Shown here in pieces: positions 21,352-30,693 of a stretch of 64,000 nt of DNA (the first letter of the stretch is position 1; each line of letters starts with the position of its first letter). Origin of the DNA: Perognathus longimembris pacificus. Lineage: Eukaryota > Chordata > Mammalia > Rodentia > Heteromyidae. Made by a program: the position numbers and the translations under genes. The stretch lies in contig NC_063172.1 of NCBI RefSeq assembly GCF_023159225.1, forward strand, positions 58,338,828 through 58,402,827, in the 5' to 3' direction. A model generated the notes under the pieces. The model did not search any database. It was not told where the DNA came from and worked only from the letters and a program-made list of their open reading frames with translations.

Positions 21352-21596
21352 AACATCCAGGTGCCAGTGGCTCATGCCTATAATCCTAGCTACTCAGGAG
21401 GTTAAGATGTAAGGATCATGGTTCAGAGCCAGCCCAGGTAGAAAAATCTGTGAAACTCTTATCCCCAACAAATCACTCATACAAACCTGGAAGTGGCACT
21501 GTGGCTCAAGTGATAGAGCATTATCCTTGAGCACAAATTGGCTCAAGGATGGTACCCAGACCCTGAGTTCAAGCCCCAGGACTGGCAAAGAAAGAA

Positions 21597-21598
<2 letters not shown>
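21352..21598 (+). mobile_element. 7SL-Geo composite SINE, near full length
   Basis: CCAGGTGCCAGTGGCTCATG then CCTATAATCCTAGCTACTCA is the 7SL/B1-like left half. GGAAGTGGCACTGTGGCTCA, AGTGATAGAGCAT and CCCTGAGTTCAAGCCCCAGG then ACTGGCAAAG are the Geo right half. This is the best-preserved example of the 7SL-Geo arrangement in the window. The tail is a (GT)n array. Confidence 0.9.
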
Positions 21599-21656
<58 letters not shown>

Positions 21657-21665
21657 GGTGTGTAT
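21599..21665 (+). repeat. (GT)n microsatellite at SINE tail
   Basis: About 27 GT units after AAAGAAAGA at the SINE end. Confidence 0.95.
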
Positions 21666-22887
21666 TTGTATCCAAACAACTCTTTAACCATGTTTTTCCC
21701 CTCATTTCCTTTTCAATAAGTGAGAGATTTGCTTTCACTATCAGAAAAAAAAATTGTTCTACCTGTATTCTTCTACTATCTGCTTTGATTAATTGGGAGA
21801 ATAGAATCTAAATTCTTGATAGACTCACTCAAGTTGTCCTCAGAGACTGGGGGAGGACAATGGCTGATATGAGACTGTATGACTCTCAGGAAAAACCCAA
21901 ACAAGGCCTATAGGCCTTCACTCTGCTAATCTGCAACTCAACTTCATCAGGAATGAGAGGATTCCCAGTTTAGCTTCTGCCTACTGCCTTCACCGTGTAC
22001 CACAGCTTCTGCTTCCTTGTAATTACAATTTCTACATAATCACTTCTCTGCTGCCTATCAGTACCATGACCTTTCAGCTCCAGTCATTGATGCTAAGTTC
22101 TTGATTGTCTCTGTTTTTTCTCTTTCATTTACATTATTGACAGAAGAAATCAGATTAGCTTTCCCTATCCTTGTGTTCCAAGTCACTAGATAGCTGATTG
22201 GTGTTCCAAACATTCACTTCTGGCACATTTAATTTGACTATGATAGCAGGAAGTAGGGGGAGGAGTTATGGACTTTACAAGGCTCTCTTTTTAGGAGACA
22301 CTGGAAATGATGTTTTTGCTTAGACTCCAGTGTTCTCTGAAAAGACTTGATTGACATTTTGAGACTGGGACAGATAATTTGAGAAATTAAATGGAAGATA
22401 ATGAGTTTGATGAAAAAATCATGAATCTGCTCACTCACATTAAACATATGTCATCCTAATACTTAGCATCATGATTTGTTTCAAAGTAAAGCTGTTTTAG
22501 GTTTGAATACAAAACTAAAGGCAGTGTTGGTTCTATCTTATTATTCTATTTAAGTGTGTAAGTTTTTAGCTGTTTTAAATCACACGCTGCTTTGTTTTTC
22601 TTAACATTCTAAGAAAGAATTTTCCAAAATCTGTAGTAATCTGTAGCATAAAGCTACACATAAAATATGAAGCAAGCAAATCACATGCTCAGTGTTAATT
22701 ATAGCAGGTTTGGGATTATCTTTCCTCTTCAGCAATTTATTTCTACTTGATACTCAAATTTAAAAGAAAGCTCCAGGATAAAATATATTATAAACAGCAA
22801 GTCCTACATTTAATTTTGATTTCAGAAGATTTACCTCTCCATATAGCTACAAGTCAAAGGAAAATTAGTTTCATTTGGACTCAAAAT
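21666..22887. other. Low-copy DNA, no feature seen
   Basis: About 1.2 kb. No recognisable repeat. Open frames are short and featureless. Confidence 0.4.
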
Positions 22888-23120
22888 GTGAGACAAAGGA
22901 CAAAAAGACAAACCATTCCAAAAGCAATACTTACAAAACCATTTGGAGTAAATCAACTGCATAACTCTTGGGGGGAGAGGGAAAGGGGAGGGGGAGGGGA
23001 GGAAATGAGGGAGAAGGTAACAAGTTGAACAAGAAATGTACTCACTGCCTTACATATGAATCTGTAACCCTTCTGTATCACACTTTGACAACAAAGGAAA
23101 AAGTTAAAAATAAAAAAAAA
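22888..23120 (+). mobile_element. L1 3' end, 5'-truncated
   Basis: GAGACAAAGGACAAAAAGAC, CCATTTGGAGTAAATCAACT, then a G-rich tract (22970-23005), then TGTACTCACTGCCTTACATA and an A-rich tail after TTGACAACAAAGG. It is a 230-bp copy of the window's younger L1 family. Confidence 0.85.
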
Positions 23121-23551
23121 GAATGTGAATTCTTGCATTGATTTTGCCACCCTGGCACAGTTCCAACTCCACAAGGACAAGAGGGAACCAGCTAGTCCCA
23201 AATGGCCTGTCAGGCCTCTTCTCTGAAAGAGAACAAAGAGGGTAACTGTGGAAGTTCTTGCTACCTCTCTTTTGTAGTTCAGTTCACTCATATGTGAAGA
23301 TTTAGCTCTTGGAATGATTTTGGCATCTTCTTGCCACTATTTGAGATAATTAATTTATAAGATAAAAGGTTTGTTCTGGCTCAAGGTTTTAGAAGTTCTA
23401 GTCCACAATCACATGTTTATCACCTAAATCCCTCCCCTCTCTTAAAAATCTAGCACCTCCTCCTGGTAGCAATATTATGTAGACTAAGCCCCTAACACAT
23501 GGGCCTTTGTTAAATACTTAAGATTGAAACTAGAGCACAAAAGTCTAATAA
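23121..23551. other. Low-copy DNA with a possible ancient LTR remnant
   Basis: At 23340-23530, CCTAACACATGGGCCTTTGT then TAAATACTTAAGATTGAAAC recalls the end of an ancient mammalian LTR-type repeat. The rest shows nothing recognisable. Confidence 0.3.
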
Positions 23552-23770
23552 TTGAGCTGGGCACTGGAAGCTCACTCCTATAATCTTAGCTATTCAGGAT
23601 AATAAGATCTGAAGAATTGAAGTTTGAAGTCAGCTTGGCAGAAAAGTTAGTAAGTCTCCATCTCCAATTAACTAAAAGAAAATCTGAGCTGGAGATATGG
23701 CTCAAGTGGTAGAACACTGCAAGTCAGCTGAACAAAATTGAGCTCCTGATTTCAGGAGACATGAAGGTCT
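23552..23770 (+). mobile_element. 7SL-Geo composite SINE
   Basis: GAGCTGGGCACTGGAAGCTC then ACTCCTATAATCTTAGCTAT (left half), and GAGCTGGAGATATGGCTCAA then GTGGTAGAACA (right half). The 3' end is diverged. Confidence 0.75.
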
Positions 23771-24569
23771 AGTAAATATTTATTGCATAAGACATTTGAA
23801 AAACTCTCTATTTACTGTTGCTAAAGGCAATTTAGACTTAAAACTTTCACATTGCATGATTCCAATTACCTGGCATCTGAGGACAAAATGTAAGGACAGA
23901 AAGAATCAAATAAGCGACTGAGATATGATATGGTTTAACTATAAACAGCACAAAGAAATAAGGGAAAGAAAGGGCTATTTTTCTCTCTTGATAGTTAGTA
24001 GCATGGTTGTAGGCACTTGCCAGAACTTCCAGCATCCCACCCCAACAAGGTAAATATTATTGGATGTCCCATTACTAAACAAAGGTTCAAACTTTGACAT
24101 AGATTAATATTCCACCCTCTAAGTACTGATATGTGAACTTTTTAAAGCCACTTTTGTTACAATTCTGTACTGTGCCGTCAGTGATAATATGGCTATTTTT
24201 TCTCTATCATCTGCCAGATGGTTTCATTTGTAGTGCCCTCCTATGCCCCCAATGCTGACCTAATTTTTAAAGATAGAAATTTGAATTCCTGCTGTTCAAG
24301 ATAATGAAGTGGAAACATCTAGCCTGTTGGGGTACAAGTTCTGCTCACCAGTGAGTGTGGCTGTAGACTGTCGGCAATGACATGATAACCTCCCACGCTG
24401 CAATTTTCCACTTGGACACAGATTGATGGATGGGAGTATTGCTCTTGATAAAGTCTCCTGATTAGCATGCGAAGGTTGCAAGATAGCAACTGATGAGGGA
24501 AAGTTCTTTTTCGGTCTAACAGAAATGAGAGGATGAGTATCCTCACAAGAACAGATTGGGTATTGCAAC
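23771..24569. other. Low-copy DNA, no feature seen
   Basis: About 800 bp. Overlapping minus-strand frames of 90-120 codons at 24296-24681 extend into the adjacent L1 and show no domain. Confidence 0.4.
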
Positions 24570-24845
24570 CCTGGGTGTTGTATATACCTTTATCTGAATT
24601 AGGGAAGGGAAGGGGAATATCAACATGGTGAGACAAACGACAAAGGGCGAAACAATTGCAATAGCAATACTCACAAGACAATATGTTGGAAATTAACTGT
24701 ACAACTTGGGGGTGGCTTTGGGGTGAAGGGGAAGGGGAAGAAAAATGAGGGAAGGGGTAATAAGTTTGACAAGAAATGTACTCACTACCTTACGTATGTA
24801 ACTTTAACCCTTATGTACATCACCTTGACAAAAGAACAGAGGGAA
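24570..24845 (+). mobile_element. L1 3' end, 5'-truncated
   Basis: TATATACCTTTATCTGAATT, AGGGAAGGGAAGGGGAATAT, then ACAATATGTTGGAAATTAAC, a GGGGAAGGGGAAG tract and TGTACTCACTACCTTACGTA. The order matches 58740-59002. The 5' truncation is near 24570. Confidence 0.85.
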
Positions 24846-25639
24846 GGAAACGGCCTGGGGAATATTGAATACCTGGTTAGCCTTAAAGGTTTCAGTCACT
24901 TGGCTGTGACAGTCACTCAGATGCAGTTTTGATGGGAGAACTTGACTTTGTCCCAGGAACACAGATGTGAAGGGTTAACTACGCTTCCCATTCTATTGGT
25001 CTATGTTGAGCCCCTTATCGTCCAGTGATGTTTCTTTTTAATATAATTAGTCTGGAACTTTCCCTTGGCTTCTCATGGAATGTTCTGGGATGTTATTTGA
25101 AAACAGAGAGAGGAAGAGACTTCTTTGGATTTTGCCTCAACTCAGTGATTCATGATTATAAATGCATGATGCATTTCTAAATTTCTGTCTCTTCTTATTA
25201 AATTGAGGGAAATTATAATTGCTGTTCTTCTTCAGTATATTAAAAATAAACATCTTATGATAGCATCTTACGATGCTACAGTTACTACTGCTATGCCAGG
25301 TTTCAAGAATGGAATGTAGAAAATAGCAATTCTCCCACTCTTAGACTTGACATTTACAGTCAGCCCTTGGACCACATTTGAAAGGCTCAAATTGAGTTCC
25401 CAAGACTGCACACTTGGGGTACTTATGCTAGCTGGCTCAATCTTCCCAGGGAGTGCCCAGGCTTGATACTACTTTATAATTCCAAATTGACATTTTGAAA
25501 GCCTAACATCACCTTCTTGACCTCTTCTAGCTTTGAGTCCTTCTTGTACTTTACTTTATCTGTCCAAGATAATATCTAAGCTCCCAAGTCATTTCATAGG
25601 ACCAAATACTTTTAATTAAATTTTGTTTCACATTTCACT
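24846..25639. other. Low-copy DNA, no feature seen
   Basis: About 800 bp without a recognisable repeat or exon-like segment. Confidence 0.4.
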
Positions 25640-25725
25640 TGAATATTTTTATTATCTTTAAGTAGTTGTACAAAGAGTTGACATATAACACAGCAGTTTA
25701 TGAATACAGTGCATCTTGATTAATT
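25640..25725 (-). mobile_element. Older L1 3' terminus, minus strand
   Basis: The plus strand TTATTATCTTTAAGTAGTTG then TACAAAGAG is the reverse complement of the older L1 end at 10415-10445. Only about 85 bp remain. Confidence 0.6.
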
Positions 25726-25731
25726 AGAACA

Positions 25732-25935
25732 AGTGTGTGTGTGGGGGGGGGTTCATGTGTGTGCCAGTCTTGGGGCCTGAACTCAGGGCTTGAGCACTGT
25801 CCTTGAGGTTTGTTGTTGTTGTTCAATGCTAGTGCTCTAACACTTGAGCTACAGCTTCATTCTAGCTTTTTTTGGTAGTTAATTGGAAAGATTCATCTCA
25901 CAGATTTTTCTACCCAAGTTGGCTTAGAACTGAGT
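25732..25935 (-). mobile_element. 7SL-Geo SINE, minus strand, with GT/G-run tail
   Basis: GTGTGTGTG then a G run (25732-25751) precedes TGCCAGTCTTGGGGCCTGAA, then CACTTGAGCTACAGCTTCAT (Geo half in reverse) and CAGATTTTTCTACCCAAGTT then GGCTTAGAACTGAG (start of the 7SL half). The 7SL part is truncated. Confidence 0.75.
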
Positions 25936-26335
25936 ACTTTAAACACAGTAAAGTTTGCCTTTATTTGTGAAGAATTAGAATTCCTTCTAACCTCAGGATT
26001 TTCTTTCCTTTAAAACATACATCAAATGAATAAGCATTTCAACAGGGTTTCAGTCCAGTCTTCAGATTTTGGTTTTAATTTCCATGAACCCTTTTCTCAT
26101 TGGAATTTAAGAAACATTTGTTCGGAATAAATTCCCAACAGTGATTTAGGATATTTTAAAGGCATCTTTGCTCTGGTATCTTCTCATAATATCCACCAAA
26201 TTTGAAATGAAGTATCAGCTTTATAATCCTGAGATAACTGGATTCACTTTTCAAGAAGATTGATGGACCTTTTAATGTAGCAATTACTTTTACTGCCAAA
26301 CAATGTTCTCTGTTCTACAAACAACAACAAAAAAC
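25936..26335. other. Low-copy AT-rich DNA, no feature seen
   Basis: No recognisable repeat or exon-like segment. Confidence 0.4.
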
Positions 26336-26597
26336 TCAATACATCTAGTAGGCAACAGAAATAAACTGCTTTATTAGTCCTTACCCAAGAACTTTAGTGC
26401 TTTTTTTAATATTTCTCTGATGAAAATTTATTTCATAAAAATGACAATTTGACAGCATTTGTTTTTGTCGTTTTCTTCTAGATGTTTGTTTCTCAAAACA
26501 ATCTTTCAGACAAAGGGAAGTTAAGAATATTTCTTCTCCTTTTTTGACAGTTACAGTAACTGAAGGTAACAGTTTACGAGGCCTCTGGCTTCTCTCA

Positions 26598-26846
26598 ATG
26601 CTCACCTTTCTGAATGGATTGTTCGTGATTTATGAAGACAACACACTCCTGATTTTTCCATTTTCCTCCTGATTGTTCTCTTAACACTGGGACAAATCTT
26701 GCCCCAGTGACAGAGTAGAGGTTACCACACAGACGCAAAAAGTGAAATGGCTTATGATTAACGTGATGGTACGGAATCCTGGCTTTTTCTCTTCCGCATC
26801 CAAAGCAGCGAAAATTGTACACAAATGTAAATTTTGGAATCTCTCC
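26598..26846 (-). other. Exon-like open segment ending at a strong splice donor; identity unknown
   Basis: On the minus strand, one frame stays open for about 83 codons from 26846 to a stop at 26595-26597. Before the stop it passes through CAGAAAG|GTGAGC, a near-consensus splice donor with the exon edge at 26606. The predicted residues look less biased than most frames here: a cysteine/arginine-rich start (CFGCGREK), then HFLRLCGNLYSVTGARFVP and GGKWKNQECVVFINHE. About seven CpGs fall in 300 bp, more than in the AT-rich flanks. No clear acceptor is visible upstream, and I do not recognise a family. It could be an orphan exon, a decayed retrocopy or chance. An acceptor-like ATTTCTTCTCCTTTTTTGACAG motif also exists on the plus strand (its last bases at 26550), in conflict with a minus-strand gene. 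Confidence 0.25.
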
Positions 26847-26849
26847 TCA

Positions 26850-28972
26850 ATTCCCTGTTGGTATAGCTAAAAGGATGATATATATCGCATACCTTGCTCT
26901 AACATGATAGAGAATATAATTTTCCTTTCAGTGACATTTAAACATTTTGAAATGAGTCATTTTCTAATTGTATACCAGCAGGCTTATCAAAACACTGCAG
27001 GTCTTATGAGGAGTGTGGAGCTTTTGTAGAAGAAAATTGCAAAAAGGACAGGCTAAATTTCTTGGTTAGGGTCTATTATTGCAGTTCATTTGTGTTATCT
27101 ACTAAATGTGTTAATTTTTTTTGAGAGGGTTGTATTGTTTGTCAGAAAAAAATAATTGCTTTTTTGTTTGTTTAGATTTGAATTATTTTCCTAGGTCCTC
27201 TCTGGTATACCGTGGACTGAAGAGATTAATGCTTTGCTTCATAGCATGCTAGAATTGGTTTCCACAGTGTTCTAGTGGGCAAAGACTAAATGTAATGTGT
27301 CAGCTGTGGCCCTCTGGGAAGCAGATGCTAAAGCTGTATTAGACATGCAGGTGTTTGTATGGAACTTCCTGTGCAGGAGGGAGGAGAGGGCAGTAGACAG
27401 GAGACTGATGTGGACCTGCCACTCATGAATACCTCAGGCTGCAATGTGTCCCCTCAGGCTGTGGAGTCCCCGGGCTTAGAGGGTTCCTGCACCAAGAGAG
27501 AAGGCTGTGCTGCTGACACTCTCTTTTTACTCAGGCATTTGTTGGAGTGATCCTGGAGGAGTGTGGCTCTCGTAAGAGCACCATAGCAAGTTTTCAGGTG
27601 TGACAGCTAATGGTTGGCTTAGAGCAGGTCCTTTTGGGGGGAGATCACAGTGGTATGTCTCTACAGCCACTGCAGATGTCCACCTAGGTCCCATGTTATG
27701 GTCAAATAATTAATCAACTTGAATGAACCCAAGACATTTCAGTAAGATTCTTCTTCAGTCGTTGGATGTGTACTCCATCCAATGGATTTCAGAGAGCAAC
27801 TTATCATAAATCATGCCATAGCTAGTATGGATAAAAGAATGATTTTTGTTCAAACATTGAAGTCAGGTTTTATTAGAAATCAAATATCCAGTGAGGCAAA
27901 AAGATCCATGGGATTGAAGCACATTTGCTCTGAACATTAACAAAAATGCATTGTATTTGTTGAACACATTCCTTTTATTGCTATGTGTGTCAGGAGAGCG
28001 AGGGAAGTTCATATATTTACTGGCATATAATATTTGTTTTTTATTTATTTTGCCAAATTTAGGGTACTGGATACATTTAAGCAAATGATTTTCATGATTT
28101 GAGGGATTTGGCCTCTCAGAGAAGATGAAGAGTAAAAGTGATCAACTGAGGTAGAATTGTGGTGATGGGAAAGAGGGCCCAGGCAACAAGGAAATTCTAG
28201 GTCAGACAGCAGCAGAAGACTTAGTGAGGGCACCATGTCCTGCAACCAGGTACAGATTGGGATTTGGGACATTGTCCAAGGCTCTATTTGCCGAAACAGC
28301 ATCACTATCAAGTCAGACAAGAAACATTAACAAAACATTCTAAGATGATTCAGGGTCCAGGAAGCTCAATGTTGCTTCTGTCTGGAGACAGAACCCATCT
28401 CAGAGTACATCAGTGGGAATAATGGTCCCATTTGTGAATCTCTATGGAAAGAAGAGGGGAGGAAGAAAGAAGCAATGAACCACTGCACCACTGGATGGAG
28501 ATACACACTGGGCTAGCTTAGAAAACAAATGGAAATACATAATCGCACATATCTGCCTTTATTTCCCACAAGGGTTTGTACATAATTGGACAAGTCACAA
28601 AAAAGTTTTCACCTTGTTGTCACTGACATTGAACACTTAACTCTGCTCTGTCACAGAAATGGAGAATCAATGATCTCTATGAGTTATATGTCTGACAGAG
28701 CAGAGCATTCAGTGCCCTGAGGACTGTGTGGGTGGGTCTAGGTCCCTTCCACATTCTTCATTCACCAGATGGGACAAAATGTCTTTACCAAACAACAAAG
28801 GTGCTGGGACTGGGTCTGGTATCTGTAGGACAATTTATGGAGGTGAAGAGATATTAAAGGATTGTATGATATTGGACATGGGGGAAATGTAGTACATTTC
28901 CTTTTAAATTGTGAACTAATTTTAACTTTAAGCATTTCTTTTACTCTATAAGCTAGGACCCTGGCATAATGA
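26850..28972. other. Low-copy DNA, no feature recognised
   Basis: About 2.1 kb. A GC-richer stretch at 27330-27600 has the look of an old dispersed repeat or unique exon-like DNA, but I cannot name it. The 63-codon frame at 27359-27550 has no domain. The remainder is AT-rich. Confidence 0.35.
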
Positions 28973-28992
28973 GAGTTAAGGCTGGGTATTTT
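28973..28992 (+). repeat. Left target duplication of LTR-RNA retrocopy
   Basis: GAGTTAAGGCTGGGTATT then T residues here; GAGTTAAGGCTGAGTATT then T residues at 29628-29649. One mismatch in 18, before the T run. Long duplications like this are left by L1 machinery, not by retroviral integrase. Confidence 0.85.
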
Positions 28993-29627
28993 TTTTTTTT
29001 TTACAAGATGACAAAAAGACAGATTTATTGGGGAAGTAAGAAGTGAACAAAAAGTGAACCGACCGGCCTTGGTCGCAGCCCAGACTCAGGAGCTGGAGCT
29101 GCAGACCACGAGTGCAGGATCAGGGCCCAGACTCGGGAGCTGGAACTGCTCACACCTGTGCAGCCCAGACTCGGGAGCTGGAACCACTCACACCTGTGCA
29201 GCCCAGACTCGGGAGCTGGAGCCGCTCACACCTGTGCAGCCCCGACTCGGGAGCTGGAACCACATGTCCATGTGGCCTTCCAGCCTGGTTATAAGGCAAA
29301 CATCACAGCCAAACTTGTCACACGCAGGTGACCAATGAGGATACAGCACTTACAGAGCATGCTAGGCTGCACACAGGTGGCCAATGGAGTTACAGTCTGT
29401 CTCATAGTATCTGTTTGAACCAACCTATCATTCTAGTTAGAATTGGCGCATGGTTTTGGCAGGGCTCACATGATGCAGGTGGATACGCCTACTCACAGGA
29501 GGGCTTGGGTTTAACCTTGAACGTTCCTTGAACTTTCCATGCTTCAGGTGGTCAAGCAGTTTACACAATCTTATCACAGCAAAGGGGAACTTCCCTGGAT
29601 AGGGTGGAGGAGATCTTAGTGAAGATG
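28993..29627 (-). mobile_element. L1-mobilised LTR transcript (U3-R-poly(A)) with VNTR, minus strand
   Basis: Read on the minus strand, this 635-bp insert has CCAAT-type boxes (ATTGG on the plus strand, e.g. in CCAATGAGG at 29331-29339 and CCAATGGAG at 29380-29388), a TATA-like TTATAA (29289-29294), a repeated region, then AATAAA (29024-29029). About 20 bases later it ends in a run of A (plus-strand T run 28989-29002). That is an LTR-like promoter plus poly(A) signal, but no U5 follows. It is flanked by an 18-22 bp target duplication. The minus-strand target reads GTT/AAAAAA, matching L1 endonuclease preference. It is best explained as the 3' end of an LTR-element RNA copied by L1, 5'-truncated in U3. 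The source LTR family is unknown to me. A VNTR-bearing composite retrotransposon like SVA in layout is an alternative. Confidence 0.65.
29076..29274 (-). repeat. 38-bp VNTR inside the LTR retrocopy (about 5 units)
   Basis: Units start CAGCCCAGACTCGGGAGCTG and end CACACCTGTG. Unit starts are 29076 (45 bp, divergent), 29121 (40 bp), 29161, 29199 and 29237 (38 bp each). The three central units are nearly identical. By the inferred TATA position they lie in the transcribed R part. They are GC-rich with CpGs, in contrast to the flanks. The 94- and 60-codon plus-strand frames here are translations of the repeat. Confidence 0.9.
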
Positions 29628-29649
29628 GAGTTAAGGCTGAGTATTTTTT
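29628..29649 (+). repeat. Right target duplication of LTR-RNA retrocopy
   Basis: Matches 28973-28992 as described there. It is followed by AACTAAG, so the bottom strand reads TT/AAAAAA at the nick site. Confidence 0.85.
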
Positions 29650-29964
29650 AACTAAGTAGTTTAAATTGAAAAGAAACTTTAAAAAAAAACACTAGAGTTA
29701 GCTTTCATTCCAAAAATGGTAAACTTGAAGGAGTTCCATTCATTTTCTGAGTATGCAGTATGGAAACAAAAAGCAGCAATCACAAACCATCTTAGTTATG
29801 AAAGTATAAAGTAAATCTGTTAAGAGATTAATGAAAATAAAACCATTTTACCTGGGAACCATTTCCCAAAAGGGCAGAAGATCTATATACAAAATTAATA
29901 CTTTAATAAAATTAAAATACAAGCATAAATAATCTCAATCTTGTTATCCAGAATCAAACATATG
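29650..29964. other. AT-rich low-copy DNA, no feature seen
   Basis: Short AT-rich spacer between two LTR-derived insertions. Confidence 0.4.
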
Positions 29965-29968
29965 GCGG

Positions 29969-30397
29969 TGTTGTGCCAAGTCACGAAACCACCACCAAGA
30001 AGACCACTGAGACTCAGACATTCCGAAATGCAAAAGCAAGGCAAGGCTTTATTTAAGTGAGCTGCAACTCAGGCCTCGTCCTACCCACTGACACAGCGGA
30101 GGTTAGGAGGGAGCCTCGAGCTGTGATTACACAGGGCTTATAAAGGCAAAAAACAAAGTTACAACAATCAGGTGTTCAAGCAAGCAAGATTAGGATACAG
30201 GTACAAATCTGATTGGCTCAGGGTTCGATTCTAGGGGTGGTTAGAGTTAAGCAGTCCCAGCGGTTAGAGTTCTAGACCGACTGGGGCCTAATGGGCTTGT
30301 CCTGGGTCTGCTCACAGGGCCTGCTTATCTCAGGTTCACGTGGTAAAGTGGGGTTCACGTGGTAAAGTGGGGCCTGACTTCAAAGTCTGGCACTTCA
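29969..30397 (-). mobile_element. Solo LTR of an endogenous retrovirus, minus strand
   Basis: A 429-bp unit with exact TG...CA ends (minus strand TGAAGTGCCAGAC ... GACTTGGCACAACA). In minus orientation it has CCAAT (plus-strand GATTGG near 30211), a TATA-like TTTATAA (30138-30144) and AATAAA (30048-30053), in correct order for U3-R-U5. Flanks are GCGG (29965-29968) and GTGG (30398-30401): a 4-bp target duplication with one CpG-type C-to-T change, as expected for gammaretrovirus-like (class I) elements. U3 contains two perfect 19-bp repeats with a CACGTG core. No coding region remains. Class assignment rests mainly on the 4-bp duplication. Confidence 0.8.
30333..30370 (-). promoter_or_regulatory. 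Two perfect 19-bp U3 repeats with CACGTG E-box
   Basis: GGTTCACGTGGTAAAGTGG occurs twice in tandem (30333-30351, 30352-30370). Each holds a palindromic CACGTG, the core bound by bHLH-zip factors of the MYC/USF type. Position is upstream of the inferred LTR TATA. Binding is inferred from motif only. Confidence 0.6.
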
Positions 30398-30454
30398 GTG
30401 GAAAAAACCCTGCACAATGTAAAATTGAACAACATAGGGAGCAAGTAAGGCAAT

Positions 30455-30470
30455 AGAAGGAATAAAGCTT
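30455..30470 (+). repeat. Left target duplication of IDL-Geo SINE
   Basis: AGAAGGAATAAAGCTT is repeated perfectly at 30678-30693 after the SINE A tail. Confidence 0.92.
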
Positions 30471-30677
30471 GGGATGGGAATGTGGCTTAGCGGTAGAGTG
30501 TTTGCCTAGCATGCATGAAGCCCTGGGTTCGCTTCCTCAGTACCACATAAAAAGAAAAAGGCCGAAGTAGGGCAGTGGTTCAAGTGGCAGAGTGCTAGAG
30601 CCTTGAGCACAGAGAGGCTCTTAGACATTGCCCAGGCCCTGAGTTCAAGCCCCAGAACTAGCAAACAAAAAAAAAAA
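30471..30677 (+). mobile_element. Full-length IDL-Geo-type dimeric SINE
   Basis: The left monomer is tRNA-Ala/ID-like: GGGATGGGAATGTGGCTTAG, then CGGTAGAGTG (A box) and GCCCTGGGTTCGCTTCCTCA (B box). The right Geo monomer runs from GGCCGAAGTAGGGCAGTGGT to CCCTGAGTTCAAGCCCCAGA then ACTAGC, followed by A12. A perfect 16-bp target duplication flanks it. Transcription by RNA polymerase III from the internal A and B boxes and mobilisation by L1 are known for this class. Confidence 0.92.
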
Positions 30678-30693
30678 AGAAGGAATAAAGCTT
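30678..30693 (+). repeat. Right target duplication of IDL-Geo SINE
   Basis: Identical 16 bases to 30455-30470. Confidence 0.92.

Noticed and set aside
21394..21811. 94- and 114-codon frames with runs of C/V and T/H
   Set aside because: Translations of the (GT)n array and SINE; the same applies at 16812-17084, 20690-20956, 31627-31866 and 45064-45330.
29076..29274. CRISPR-like direct repeats
   Set aside because: Units are contiguous without unique spacers, in a mammalian-type genome; it is a VNTR.
29054..29338. 94- and 60-codon plus-strand frames with repeated RELEPLTPVQP-type units
   Set aside because: They read the 38-bp VNTR of the minus-strand LTR retrocopy; no gene signals on the plus strand.
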